In this document: positions 19,180-29,144 of the stretch, one piece after another
How the letters are laid out: each line of letters begins with the position of its first letter
Position numbering within the stretch: position 1 is the stretch's first letter
Assembly: GCF_023073415.1 (NCBI RefSeq)
Contig: NZ_JADPJL010000016.1
Location: 1 to 64,000, forward strand
Length of the DNA: 64,000 nucleotides
Source: Bradyrhizobium sp. 190
Lineage (GTDB): Bacteria; Pseudomonadota; Alphaproteobacteria; Rhizobiales; Xanthobacteraceae
Direction of reading: 5' to 3'
Made by a program: the position numbers and the translations under genes
The notes under the pieces: generated by a model
Told to the model about the DNA's origin: nothing
Database searches by the model: none
The model's input: only the letters and a program-made list of their open reading frames with translations

Positions 19180-19600
19180 TGTCTGGCGAAGAAGCTGGCC
19201 GGGATTTGTCACAACAATAGGCTGAGCTACCTAAGACGTCGGAACTTGTGGTCGTGGATGGCCTTGGTGACGTTGCCCTCCCGGCACAAAAGTAGTTGCG
19301 GCCCAGTCGACGCTCGGACTTAAAGTGGCCGATGACCGGCTCCGACCGCGAAGCTCCTCGCAAATTCGTTGACAATCGGCTCGTCTGCCGCGTCTACCCT
19401 GAGGTGAACACCCTCGTATAGTCAGTCGGGGTTGCGGTATAGGTTTATCAGCATAAGAGGCTTGATGGCGTTCCCGATCAGCGCCTCCCATTCCGAGATC
19501 ACGGTTAAAGCGCGTGGCCAGCGATGTGACCACCCTGAAGGCGATGCTGCGCGCCGAGCGAGCGGCTCGATGCCGCGGCAGCGGAAGCTCAGGCACGAGC
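19180..19600 (-). mobile_element. IS5-type transposase C-terminal remnant
   Basis: Reverse-strand pieces include EPVIGHFKSERRLGRNYF, the conserved C-terminal block of IS5-superfamily transposases, and then in a shifted frame EGNVTKAIHDHKFRRL. Upstream of it a damaged segment reads RALTVISEWEALIGNAI-like. Several frame changes make it inactive. The N-terminal half of a similar transposase lies at 34731-35035 on the same strand. Confidence 0.65.
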
Positions 19601-19637
19601 GCGACTGAGACTCGCTAGCAGCGCATAAGTTTCTCGT

Positions 19638-19907
19638 TCAATGCACTTCAGCAGATACTGTCTCCAACAATCTTTGAAGCGCTTGCGAGCCATGACGCTG
19701 TGTTGATTGGCAAACAGAGCTATCAGCGCTGTCTTCGGCAAGCGCTTCCGCGCATGTGTAGGGAACCTTGTCAATCGGCGCGAGGAGAACGAAACCGACA
19801 GCAAACAGAATTGCGATAAAGAAAGCGATGTCCGCGACCGATACGTAGAGAAAATTGACAATTCTTGAGAAGGCGGTTCTGGACGCCTCCTGAGGGATTT
19901 GTGCCAT
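19638..19907 (-). CDS. Hypothetical small membrane protein
   Basis: 89-aa frame MAQIPQEASRTAFSRIVNFL with one strong hydrophobic segment (ADIAFFIAILFAVGFVLLA) at residues ~24-43, then a soluble tail. It resembles single-span small membrane proteins of rhizobial symbiosis islands, but I do not recognise a family. Neighbours are an IS scar and uncharacterised sequence, so it could be a remnant. Confidence 0.35.
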   Translation of the reverse strand: MAQIPQEASRTAFSRIVNFLYVSVADIAFFIAILFAVGFVLLAPIDKVPYTCAEALAEDSADSSVCQSTQRHGSQALQRLLETVSAEVH

Positions 19908-20670
19908 GATCGGCTCCGCTAAACCCAAACTTGCCGCACGCAGTGAGGCGCCGACAAATAGCGAAATCATTCGCTCAACGCCATAGGCGATTGGCTTGTC
20001 TCTAACACGACAATGAGCGTTTCTTGAAGAAGGAATCGCGCGGAAGCTACTCGACGTGGAGCAGGGGCTTCTCGATTCTGGTAGCTGAACAGAATTCGAC
20101 GATGCGCTAGTTTTCTTCCAACCATGCAGTCGTTCTTGTGAACGGCCGCTCCATTTCCGCGGCTCGCGGTGAAGTGACGTCAGCGAGAAGCCGCTGACGC
20201 ATGCCGTGTTAATCTTGCTGAGACAGCGGAGACCGACCATGGGTACCCGCAATCTGCGCGCAAGATCATAAGGACGGCTCTTCCCGGCTGGAGACGGTTG
20301 TTAACGGACTTCAGTCTCCGGTTTATGCATTCTGCAGCAATGGCTTGAGTCGCTTTGCGCAGCGCCTGGTTGCGCCATCGTTTAATAATGATCATCCCCA
20401 GAAATGTGGCGATTGAGATCGTCCAGGTCCGCAGCGATGCGAAGCAGAGGCCGACCATTCAGCACCAAGTCGGCCGAAACAAACATCAAAGCCACCACGA
20501 GACCTCATGCAAGGCGGCGACCACGTTACCTTGATTTGCGCATCTTGCGCTGCCGCAGATGTCGTCGCAAAGAGCGACATACAGGAACGAAATGGTGACG
20601 TGCAACAGTCAGTCCGTAACAGGTCGCGCGCAGGAAAAGCATGGCCGCTGGTGCGGTGCTGCATTTGAAC
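19908..20670. other. Uncharacterised region before the 20.7-kb sigma-54 promoter
   Basis: Only overlapping short frames with no recognisable domains. A 92-codon reverse frame ending at 20180 contains a hydrophobic stretch (TISIATFLGMIIIKRW) but overlaps others and lacks support. Confidence 0.35.
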
Positions 20671-20675
20671 GCCGT

Positions 20676-20690
20676 TGGCACGGCCGTTGC
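20676..20690 (+). promoter_or_regulatory. Consensus sigma-54 (-24/-12) promoter
   Basis: TGGCACGGCCGTTGC is an exact match to the RpoN consensus (GG at 20677-20678, GC at 20689-20690). The immediate downstream sequence is a scrap of nifH, so it is likely a stranded third copy of a nifH promoter. No perfect TGT-N10-ACA was seen upstream. Confidence 0.75.
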
Positions 20691-20725
20691 TTTTGAGACG
20701 TCAACAACACTGAGCTAGACTCATT

Positions 20726-20799
20726 GAGCACACCATTACGGTTGAGTTGGAGGATTCCACCATCGGCAAGACCGCCGCCCAAATCCCCGCTTGCTGGAG
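20726..20799 (+). pseudogene. nifH: nifH 3'-end remnant
   Basis: Reading from 20726 gives EHTITVELEDSTIGKTAAQI. It aligns with the NifH C-terminus [21 protein letters not shown] encoded near 1890-1955. About 35 bp separates the -12 element from this scrap, so nearly the whole nifH body has been deleted. Confidence 0.6.
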
Positions 20800-21224
20800 G
20801 ATTAAAAGACCCCGGTAGGCTTCCGACCATCCGTTGAAGGAGGCGCGTTTGAATCATTTGCGAGCTCAGGTTCGGGTCGTGCCGAATCCCTCACGTTCAT
20901 CGCTGGATCGGTATATGGCATCTCGTTCGCCGATTCTGCGCTCCCAGTCAGTGTGCGGGTGCCCTCTGCCGCATGGCACCGCCATTGATGTCGAAAGACG
21001 GCGCGAACACGACTAACGCGCGACGCGCGATCACGCGTTCGTGCCGTTAATTCGAGTGTCTGGTCTGGCTGATCCGCGCTGAGCTCGGCGAGGAAGTCCG
21101 TCTGTCCGGAGTAATGCGTCATAGGTCAATAATCGCCGGATCTCTGCGCTATTTCGCAGCTAGCTTCGCAAGTTTGCGCTGCTCTTCCGACTATAGAAGG
21201 TCGTCTTCGTAAGGAGAGTTGCGA

Positions 21225-21400
21225 ATGAGGGGCAATGTTACCAAGGAAGTAAGGGGGCACGCGTACCGCGTTGACCTTACGCCTCTAGCCAGCTGCGAAT
21301 ATGTGGTGGCTGGGTGATAAGCGAGACCGACGCCGACGCCGGGGTTTGGTCGCAAAGGACTACAACCATCGCAAAGCCGGAGGAGGCGAAGGTGCGAGAG
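21225..21400 (+). pseudogene. ald: Alanine dehydrogenase N-terminal fragment
   Basis: After AAGGAG the frame from 21225 reads VTKEVRGHAYRVDLTP then CEYVVAG and a stop. It aligns with the start of the intact ald at 29145 (VPKEIKTHEYRVGLTP...REYVAAG). Downstream DYNHRKAG matches DNYRKAG in another frame. Only the first ~60 codons remain. Confidence 0.65.
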
Positions 21401-21478
21401 AACCAGATCCGCTTCAGTTATCTTTCATCTGGCGCTGGACCAGGAGCATGTGCGTGGCTCAAAGAGGACTAGCCCAGA

Positions 21479-21820
21479 GTGCCTTTGAATGATCCAGCTG
21501 CCGTAGCGGCAATCGTCTCAACTTTGCGGCGTGTTCACGGCGACAACATTGCACGTACGTTGCTCGCAGACGGCGTGAGCTTGGCGGTACTTATTGATGC
21601 GGCGTTCTCCTTGCCAATAAGCAACAGTGACGCTGTCCGAATGATCGCAAGGGCGCTTGACTCTGGCGATTTCAGCGTCACACCGGAGTTGGGGCCGCTC
21701 TGGCGCGTGCGGTACATTTATGAAGATCGACGTGCATCGATGCACGTCGTGGATATGGAGGTGTTAACGCCGGGCAGGACCTTCGCGAGCACTGAGATTT
21801 CGTTGCTGCTGTCCGTATGA
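21479..21820 (+). CDS. Hypothetical protein, 113 aa
   Basis: MPLNDPAAVAAIVSTLRRVH is followed by an amphipathic, globular-looking sequence ending VLTPGRTFASTEISLLLSV. Composition is normal for a small soluble protein, but no family is recognised and no clear ribosome site precedes it. It is isolated among remnants. Confidence 0.4.
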   Translation: MPLNDPAAVAAIVSTLRRVHGDNIARTLLADGVSLAVLIDAAFSLPISNSDAVRMIARALDSGDFSVTPELGPLWRVRYIYEDRRASMHVVDMEVLTPGRTFASTEISLLLSV

Positions 21821-21839
21821 GACGAAGTCAAGGTCCCTC

Positions 21840-22220
21840 TGATGTTCTTCTGTCAACCGGTCTGCAAACTTGGAGTCGGCTTTTGGACTGGGATCCCCAG
21901 CTCAGGAGTGAGAATATCGCAAGCCGAAACTAGGCTGTCGAGATGTACACAAGCGGATACGATGCGAAGCCCAAGAAGCGTGCGGGCCGCTCGCTCATTC
22001 GGGCTCTGAATAATGTCATAAGAGACGAGCAGTTGGCGCACGCTTTCGTTGGGCTCCTGGGTCACCGTGCTTGTGCGACCAGGCGGTTTCATTGGAACAG
22101 CGCGCTGATCCATAGGTCGGAACCTTTAGATACCGAATTTATCTGATGCAAAACGAGTCGCGATCGCACTTAGCGTGCGCGTGACAGGGATTCTCCCTTA
22201 GTTTAGCCGAGGCGGGGCTG
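21840..22220. other. No gene recognised
   Basis: Short overlapping frames on both strands only. No motif, repeat or RNA structure was recognised. Confidence 0.35.
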
Positions 22221-22225
22221 CCATA

Positions 22226-22474
22226 CTATTGGTCCCACGGTCGTCCTAGTTCAGTGCGAAGCGTCCAAATCGCGCTGTTTGCAATATGCAGTATGTCCTG
22301 CTCGCCATTTCTCAGTGAGAGTTCCAGATTAGCTCGTAATCGATCGCGCAGCAATTCCTTAGCATTATGCACAAGCAATGGATCCGTCTCGACAAAGCGC
22401 CATGACTTCTCAAATGCGGCGCTCACGAGGTCGTCCTCAGAGGCTTGGTGCCGCGCGGATGAAGTGTGGTCCAT
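22226..22474 (-). CDS. Hypothetical protein, 82 aa
   Basis: Starts MDHTSSARHQASEDDLVSAA and contains a helical segment FEKSWRFVETDPLL followed by AKELLRDRLRANLELSL. The start at 22474 has TGGAG 9 nt upstream; an in-frame ATG at 22594 would add 40 residues. It has the look of a small conserved rhizobial protein, but I cannot assign a function. Confidence 0.5.
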   Translation of the reverse strand: MDHTSSARHQASEDDLVSAAFEKSWRFVETDPLLVHNAKELLRDRLRANLELSLRNGEQDILHIANSAIWTLRTELGRPWDQ

Positions 22475-22825
22475 GATTAAGAACTCCAGAGTGACATCCT
22501 CATAGGGGGATACACAACCCGCCCGGTCGAAAGTGGGGATGTCGACCGGCCGGCCCGCATTTTGGCAAAGACCAAGCCTTATCAGATCCAGCATACAAGC
22601 GCTCCCGCCAAACAGATGCCACGCGTTGCAAGTAGATTGCCATAACGCTTTAGCGCACCTGAAGTCCTTCAGTTTGTTGAGAGCACTCTCGATGCACCGA
22701 CAAAACTAATAAGGACGTTTGGTGAAGCTGAGATGACTGATTCGGCCTTCAAGCCCACTAAGATTTCGTGCAATTTGGAATCAGATGGCGCCGTTGCAAA
22801 GCATGTGTTCGTCTCACTCTGCGGA

Positions 22826-23075
22826 TCAGTGGGTTCCGCGAGGAATAATTGTGTCGTTCACTTCTGCTGAGTACGCATCCGGCGTAGGCCACAGGCCGAT
22901 TGGATTAGTCGGCCAGCGCTTGAGCCAAGTCGGATGTTCTTTGTGCATCCGGACGAGCTCGATCAGGTTTTCGTTTCCGAAGTCGGTGAATGCCATGACG
23001 CCGTGTTCGCCGGCGCCACAGACCCAGATGACGCCGTCCTCGGGATTTGGCCGCTCCGGCCCTTGAAACCGGGAG
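22826..23075 (-). pseudogene. Unidentified coding remnant
   Basis: A reverse-strand frame without a start codon reads PEDGVIWVCGAGEHGVMAFT, then ENLIELVRMHKEHPTWL, to a stop at 22826. The sequence has clear protein character (acidic, Trp and Pro rich) but I do not recognise the family. The missing N-terminus suggests truncation. Confidence 0.35.
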
Positions 23076-23109
23076 GCCTATTTAGGAAATAGTCTCGGTT
23101 GCCAAACGC

Positions 23110-23320
23110 TTTATCGGCATATTGAACGGTCGAAGGGATGATCGCTTGGACATGCTGGTGGCAGGCTCGAAGGGTGGCCGGGTACTGCTGGTGCGGTGGC
23201 GCGGCGACGAGCTTTGGATGTTTCCTGGCGGATGCCGGCGCGGCCGCGAAGCGGCGGAGCAGTGCCTCTGGCGCGAGATCAAATCTCCATGCGGTATGTG
23301 GCGTCGCAGGATTTAGGCCA
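23110..23320 (+). pseudogene. Nudix-like fragment
   Basis: Forward frame with RLDMLVAGSKGGRVLLVRW, then WMFPGGCRRGREAAEQCLWREI. This resembles the entry to a Nudix box (GG...G-x5-E-x7-RE) but lacks the EE-x-x-E-E end. No complete domain remains, so activity is not expected. Confidence 0.4.
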
Positions 23321-23592
23321 GCGCGAGGCGGCGAGTTGTCGTGCGTTTCGTGTGCAACGTCGTGTTCGCAACATGTTGGCGGATACCAGACGAGTGCGGG
23401 TTGGCTTTAGGAAGAGAAAGCACGCGCCACGCTTCGTTTTGCGTTCAGTTGCCCGCGCAGCGGTCCATGCGCGGGAGCATCAGGCGATTGGCCCGGCTTT
23501 TGCTCCCCTGCTTGCCACGGCATGCGGCTCCCCTGCTTTGTCGGGATCGTCCGCTGCAGAATGAGGATCTCTATGCGACCAAAGGTGATGCC

Positions 23593-25056
23593 ATGAAGAA
23601 TTGGAGTTCCGTGACGACCAAGGTGCTAAGCACGGCCACTGTTGCAATGGTCTTGATGACGCGCACCGCGCTGGCGAACGAATACAACATGGATAATAGC
23701 AGCAATGCTAGCCTGCGGTACGTTCCTGAAAACAGGATCGTCCTTGCCCAGACCACGCTCACCTCGGAACGACCGGCAAGCTTCACGCTTCAGAACGGGA
23801 TGCAGGTGGTGGTGATCCCGGATCACCGCACACCCGTCGTGACGCAGATGATCTGGTACAAGGTGGGCTCCGCCGACGAGACGCCCGGCAAATCGGGGCT
23901 TGCGCATTTCCTCGAACACCTGATGTTCAAGGGCACCGCCAAGCATCCGCCCGGCGAATTCTCCCAGACCGTTCTGCGCGTCGGCGGCAACCAGAACGCC
24001 TTCACCTCGATGGACTACACCAGCTATTTCCAGCGTGTGCCGCGCGAACAGCTGACGAAGATGATGGAACTCGAGGCTGACCGGATGACCGGTCTCATTC
24101 TCCAAGATGAGAACGTGCTGTCCGAGCGCGACGTCGTGCTCGAAGAGTTCAACATGCGCGTCGCCAACAATCCCGATGCGCGGCTCACCGAGCAGATGAT
24201 GGCGGCGCTTTACCTCAACCACCCCTACGGCCGCCCCATTATCGGCTGGCGGCAGGAGATCGAAAAGCTCGACCGCGAAGATGGGCTCGCGTTCTACAAG
24301 CGCTTCTACGCGCCCAACAATGCGATCCTGATCATCGCGGGCGACGTCGATCCCAAGGAAATCCGCCCGATGGTGGAGAAGAACTTTGGCGACATCCCCG
24401 CGCAGCCCTCGATCCCTGCAAAACGCCTGCGGCCACAGGAGCCGACGCCGGCGGCGCCGCGCACCGTGACCCTGTCCGATCCGCGCGTCGAGCAGCCGGC
24501 TTTGCGCCGCTACTATCTGGTGCCGTCGGCTCACACCGCGGCCGCGGGCGAGAGTCCTGCGCTTGACGTGCTCGCGCAACTGATGGGCGGCGGCTCCAAC
24601 TCCTATCTCTATCGCGCGCTGGTAATCGACCGTCAGCTCGCGATCAGCGCCGGCGCAAGCTACCAGGGCACCTCGCTCGATCCCTCGCAGTTCATGATCT
24701 CCGCCACGCCGAAGCCCGGCGTCGAGTTCACGCAGATCGAGGATGCCATCGACAAGGTGATCGCCGACCTCGCGCAAAATCCCGCGCGCGCCGAGGATCT
24801 CGAGCGGGTCAAGACCCAGTTGATTGCGGAAGCGATCTACGCCCAGGACAACCAGGCCACGCTGGCGCGCTGGTATGGCGGCGCGCTTACCACGGGACTT
24901 TCCATCGACGATATCCGGAGCTGGCCGGACCGGATTCGTGCCGTTACCGCCGAGCAGGTCCGTGACGCCGCACAGAAATGGCTCGACAAGAAACGCTCAG
25001 TGACCGGCTATCTGATCAAGGATGCCGCGCCCAAACGCGAGGAGAAGCGCTCATGA
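23593..25056 (+). CDS. M16 family zinc peptidase (catalytic)
   Basis: 487-aa insulinase/pitrilysin-family peptidase. The inverted zinc motif HFLEH is at residues 105-109, with the downstream Glu region (LEADRMTGLIL...VLSERDVVLEEFNMR) intact. The N-terminal hydrophobic segment VLSTATVAMVLMTRTALA suggests export. Such proteins degrade peptides in the periplasm or processing complexes. The start at 23593 follows AAAGGTGATGCC. It is coupled (ATGA overlap) to the next M16 gene, forming the usual catalytic/non-catalytic pair. Confidence 0.92.
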   Translation: MKNWSSVTTKVLSTATVAMVLMTRTALANEYNMDNSSNASLRYVPENRIVLAQTTLTSERPASFTLQNGMQVVVIPDHRTPVVTQMIWYKVGSADETPGKSGLAHFLEHLMFKGTAKHPPGEFSQTVLRVGGNQNAFTSMDYTSYFQRVPREQLTKMMELEADRMTGLILQDENVLSERDVVLEEFNMRVANNPDARLTEQMMAALYLNHPYGRPIIGWRQEIEKLDREDGLAFYKRFYAPNNAILIIAGDVDPKEIRPMVEKNFGDIPAQPSIPAKRLRPQEPTPAAPRTVTLSDPRVEQPALRRYYLVPSAHTAAAGESPALDVLAQLMGGGSNSYLYRALVIDRQLAISAGASYQGTSLDPSQFMISATPKPGVEFTQIEDAIDKVIADLAQNPARAEDLERVKTQLIAEAIYAQDNQATLARWYGGALTTGLSIDDIRSWPDRIRAVTAEQVRDAAQKWLDKKRSVTGYLIKDAAPKREEKRS

Positions 25057-26480
25057 CCTATTCCTTCACACGGCGTGCGGCCCTCATCGGCGGAGCTTCG
25101 CTTGCAATCGCGATGCTCGCCTCGGCACCTTCGCAGGCCGCCACCAAGATCCAGCGCCTGGTCTCGCCCGGCGGCATCGAAGCCTGGTTCGTGCAGGACG
25201 CCACCGTCCCGCTGATCGCGATGAAATATGCCTTCGGCGGCGGAGCGACCCAGGACCCCACCGACAAGCCCGGCGTTGGCCACTTGACGGCCAGCCTGCT
25301 CGACGAAGGCTCCGGCGACCTCGACTCGAAGACCTATCACGAGCGGCTCGATCGCCGCGCCATCGAGCTGAGCTTTACCTCGACCCGCGACCAATTCCGC
25401 GGTTCCTTGCGCATGCTCAAGGACAACAAGGATGAGGCCTTTGACCTCCTGCGGATGGCGCTGACCTCGCCGCGTTTCGATGCGCCCGACGTCGTACGCA
25501 TCCGCGCGCAGGTGCTCTCGAGCTTGCGGCGTGAGTCCACCAACCCGAGTTCGCTCGCCAATCGCAAGTTCCTCGAAGTCGCCTTCAACGGCCATCCTTA
25601 CGGACGGCAATCCCAGGGCACGCTGGACAGCGTGCCGAGAATCGAGATCGCCGATCTCAAGGACTATGTCCGCCGCGTGATCGCGAAGGACACGCTCAAG
25701 ATTGCGGTGGTCGGTGACGTCGATCCCGAGACCCTCGGCAAGCTGCTTGACAAGACCTTTGGCAGCCTGCCGGCCAAGGCGCAGTTGACAGAGGTGCCCG
25801 ACGTGCTCGCGGCAAAGCCGCCGCAGCGCGTCTGCATTCCGCTCGACGTGCCGCAGACGGTCGTGACCTTCGGCGGTCCCGGCGTCCGCCGCAGCGAGCC
25901 GGATTTCATGGCGGCCTACGTCGTCAACCAGATTCTTGGCGGCGGCGATCTGTCATCGCGGCTCTACCGCGAAGTCCGCGAGAAGCGCGGGCTTGCTTAT
26001 TCCGTCTATGAGACGCTCTTGTGGATGGATCATGCCGCCCTGTTCGTCGGCAATACCGGCACCCGCGCCGATCGCGCCGGCGAGACGGTGGAAGAGATCG
26101 AGAAGCAGGTCCGCCGGATGGCCGAGGAAGGCCCGACCCAGCAGGAGTTCGACGAGGCCAAGTCGTATCTGAAGGGCTCGCAGATGCTCGCGCTCGATAC
26201 GTCGTCAAATCTCGCACAGGCGCTGCTGCAGTATCAGCTCGACAAGCTGCCGATCGACTATATCGAGAAGCGCAATGCCCTCGTCGACGCGGTGACGCTG
26301 GAGGATGCCAGGAAGGTCGCGCGGCGGCTGTGGGGCCAGGGCCTGCTCACCGTCATTGTCGGCCGCTCCCCGCAGGCCGCAGCCCAGCCAACCACCGCGC
26401 CATCGGCCACGACGCAGCCGCCACCGGCGGTACAGCCAGGCGCCGCGCCATCAGCCACAACGCCGGGACCACCCAATTGA
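25053..26480 (+). CDS. M16 family peptidase-like protein (non-catalytic partner)
   Basis: 475-aa M16-family protein lacking HxxEH (the site reads GVGHLTASLLDEG), so it should be the inactive partner of the preceding gene. A twin-arginine-like signal (RRAALIGGASLAIAMLASAPSQA) suggests periplasmic export. Conserved substrate-binding residues appear in VREKRGLAYSVYETLLW. The C-terminus has short Pro/Ala/Thr-rich repeats (PSATTQPPPA, PSATTPGPP). The stop/start overlap with the upstream gene indicates co-translation. Confidence 0.92.
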   Translation: MTYSFTRRAALIGGASLAIAMLASAPSQAATKIQRLVSPGGIEAWFVQDATVPLIAMKYAFGGGATQDPTDKPGVGHLTASLLDEGSGDLDSKTYHERLDRRAIELSFTSTRDQFRGSLRMLKDNKDEAFDLLRMALTSPRFDAPDVVRIRAQVLSSLRRESTNPSSLANRKFLEVAFNGHPYGRQSQGTLDSVPRIEIADLKDYVRRVIAKDTLKIAVVGDVDPETLGKLLDKTFGSLPAKAQLTEVPDVLAAKPPQRVCIPLDVPQTVVTFGGPGVRRSEPDFMAAYVVNQILGGGDLSSRLYREVREKRGLAYSVYETLLWMDHAALFVGNTGTRADRAGETVEEIEKQVRRMAEEGPTQQEFDEAKSYLKGSQMLALDTSSNLAQALLQYQLDKLPIDYIEKRNALVDAVTLEDARKVARRLWGQGLLTVIVGRSPQAAAQPTTAPSATTQPPPAVQPGAAPSATTPGPPN

Positions 26481-26504
26481 CCTTTGTGTCGTGAGGTGAC
26501 ATTC

Positions 26505-26771
26505 GGTGCGCGTTAAGGACAAGCTGTCCCATAGCCGTTATTTGGCCGACATCCGACCTGCCTACATCAAGGGCGGCCTCACGAGAGCCCGTCAGTGCAG
26601 TTAGTCGCTCCTGCTGAAAGCTGTTGCCACGCCGCTACGAGTCGAACACCAAGGCCGTGCCGAGACTACCGCTGACGGTCGCATCGAATGTGGCCCTCTC
26701 GGGTCACCGGCGAGCCCCGCCAGCTGGAGTCAGCCACACGGCGGCTACGGCGGCTATTCAAGTTTCGGTGA
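26505..26771 (+). pseudogene. fixX: FixX remnant (second copy)
   Basis: Forward pieces read VRVKDKLSHSRYLADIRPAY, ADGRIECG and, near the end, SWSQPHGGYGGYSSFG. They align in order with fixX at 9150-9446 ([40 protein letters not shown]). Several cluster Cys residues are lost and stops intervene. Confidence 0.8.
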
Positions 26772-27327
26772 CGATTGGGCAGCTGCGATGGGCCTAACAA
26801 GGACCGTCTTTGGTTCGATCCATCTGGCCGCGCACGCCAATCCCGCTCCCCCGTTGCGGCTGGTGAAGCTAAAAAGATGTTCAGCCCAACTTTTCGCCAA
26901 AAAGGGTCAATGTCCTTACTAGGGTTTCGGGAGCTGTTTGGCTGCTCTGCTGAACTGCTGGATGGTATGATGGGGAACTTTTGTCATCGTCGCCTGAACC
27001 GGAAGCGAAGAGGAGCGAACCGCTACGAATATGTTTGCCAGTCAGCTGCTATCACAACCACCGTGATCGGCATTGTTGGCATGGCCACGTGGCTCCTCAA
27101 TAAACAGGCGAGGTTGAGAGATTTGGCCGAGCTGAAGCTCCATGATCTTAAGCCCTCTAACCTCTGCTGAGCAGGATGCGATCAGACAACCCGCGTCTGG
27201 CAACGTTACGCATATCTGCGATCTGCACTTTAATGGGAAAACGGTTCGCGCTCCTCGCATTGAGCGGACTGGTGCCCACGGGCTCGTCCTCCCGTACGCC
27301 GGGCGGGATCGGTGCATTGCTCCGGAT
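26772..27327. other. No gene recognised
   Basis: A 131-codon forward frame (26775-27170) has no recognisable motif and unusual composition; it may be chance. Nothing else was supported. Confidence 0.35.
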
Positions 27328-27777
27328 CTACCGAAGGGCGGACGGCGATGTGATCGAGAGCTTTCCATTAACGAATAGGGCTAAGATCTGCCCATCATTC
27401 CAAGCAAGCACGTGAAACTGTATTCCTTGGACGGTCTCACGAGAAGTAATGGTGCCTGCGCAGCCGAACAGGTAAACAACGTCTGCGTAGTTTGAGCCAA
27501 GCCGAACGTTGCTGAGCTCCGAATCCTTGACGCGACAATGCCCGGCCGGGAGTGAGCGAGCGTTAACTGACTTGTAATCCGCATCCAGGTCACCAGGCGT
27601 GGCCGGATTGACGGGAGCTCCGCTTGGCGGGACGCCGGCTTGTGCCGGTGGAGGGCCGCTCGAGATCTGGGCCAGCTGCACGAATAACCACGTGAAGGCC
27701 GGAATCGCTTTGATCCGCAGGACTACTCGCCAGTTGATGGAACAGCCTATCAGGGCGAATGCTTGATAGATTTTCAT
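27328..27777 (-). CDS. Hypothetical secreted or anchored protein
   Basis: 149-aa frame. After a hydrophobic N-terminal region (AIPAFTWLFVQLAQISS) comes a Pro/Ala linker, then a compact domain containing ELSNVRLGSNYADVVYLFGC and VQGIQFHVLAWNDGQILALF. The pattern suggests export followed by a small beta-rich domain. Family unknown; the start could be any of several codons in the first 60 bp. Confidence 0.45.
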   Translation of the reverse strand: MKIYQAFALIGCSINWRVVLRIKAIPAFTWLFVQLAQISSGPPPAQAGVPPSGAPVNPATPGDLDADYKSVNARSLPAGHCRVKDSELSNVRLGSNYADVVYLFGCAGTITSRETVQGIQFHVLAWNDGQILALFVNGKLSITSPSALR

Positions 27778-29130
27778 CGAATGCCAATGCGTTCAAACGT
27801 CCATACTCAGCCACTCACGTAGGAAGGCGGCACGTCACCTGCAATCCACAATCAAACGCTGTATGCGAAAATGTGCGGTTCACCTCGAGTTACTTTCATT
27901 AAGAAGTCGGACCACTTGGAGTGGTCAAAGCACCTGTACTCTCAAGCCATTCGGTGCGAGTGTTAAGTTCGTCTTTTCACTGGACATTAATAACCCGCAG
28001 CAACGTAGCGGTGGCTGACATAGTCGTATCCGCTAGCTCGCCGCGGAACAAGTCGATCTCGCAATACGCCCATCTTTTCGAGCTCATAGAATCCGACGAT
28101 ATGACAATCGAGATATGACCAACGCGACCGCAGCTGTCCGAGCGTGCGGTTTCATATCGCTCCTCCTGCCGATTGGCGGCAGAGAGATGTGCGGAGTAGA
28201 CCCAACGTCGGCCGCGGTCGCGCGGAGTCCATCCCTACGTGATGGGCGAATCGATGATGCTGCGTGAATAAGCAAGCAATCTGCCGATATGAAAAATGTC
28301 AGATTCTGCAGGCGCTTCGCATGAATCTGTTTGAGCCGGCTTGAACCTTACGTAACGTCAGGGTGTAGAGAGCCTCATCAAGGTAGCGAACAGGGGCTTG
28401 TGGTGTCCGACAGGAAATCCGACAAGACTCGTGTTGCCCAACGAAACTAAGTGTGCCGCCTATGCTAATTGTTATTCTGCTGTCCATCTCTTTCGCTATG
28501 TTCGGCACAGTTTACGCCGTGAGCGCATGGCTCTCCCATGGGAAGCGGGAGCGCGACGCCCCTTGCGTTCGCCCTACCCAAAGGCCCAGGAGGCGAGCAT
28601 TCTAACCTGAAATCAAAAGAGCGCCTGACGCCATGGGCCGCACTCTTAGTCCGGCTCGCCGCTGCCTCTAAATCCATCTGCAGCTTGCTATAGGCGCCCA
28701 TTCTCCCGAAACCACCTCGATATCGCGAGCCGGAACTATGAGAAGATCGTCATCGCCGACATCAAAAGCAGCGACTCGCTGATGGGCATTTGACGATGCC
28801 GGTTTCGAACAAATTCAGAGCCTCGTTTCTTTGACTGTCGGACGTTAATTCAACCAGCACGGTAGTGTTGAGGCCGAACCGGTTCAGGTTAAGCATCGCC
28901 CAGATATTAGGTGTCATATCCTTTCGTCTCCAATGCCTCTGCCGACGCGCGATTGTGATGACGGATAATTGCATTCGAATCGATCCGCGCGCTGGTGCTG
29001 AGTTCGGCGATGGAACGTCACTCGATGGAATACTGCGCGACGTTGCTAAGAATCGCTGAATTTCGGCGCCACTTGGCCGCCCGCGTCTCAGGTCTGCACC
29101 GCTCTTTCGATTATATATCGGTGATCCAAG
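27778..29130. other. Gene-poor region upstream of ald
   Basis: Only short overlapping frames (60-80 codons) with no recognisable domain. No promoter, repeat or RNA was identified. It probably contains decayed coding sequence. Confidence 0.4.
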
Positions 29131-29144
29131 TTAGGAGATTGCAA

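Noticed and set aside
20560..20583. NifA site upstream of the 20.68-kb promoter
   Set aside because: TGTCG...CGACA is present, but the TGT and ACA are 14 nt apart instead of 10.
23626..24777. 383-codon reverse frame over the M16 peptidase gene
   Set aside because: Antisense of a well-supported peptidase; the translation has no domain and a shadow-like composition.
26775..27170. 131-codon forward frame
   Set aside because: No ribosome site, no recognisable domain, and it immediately follows a decayed fixX. Probably chance.
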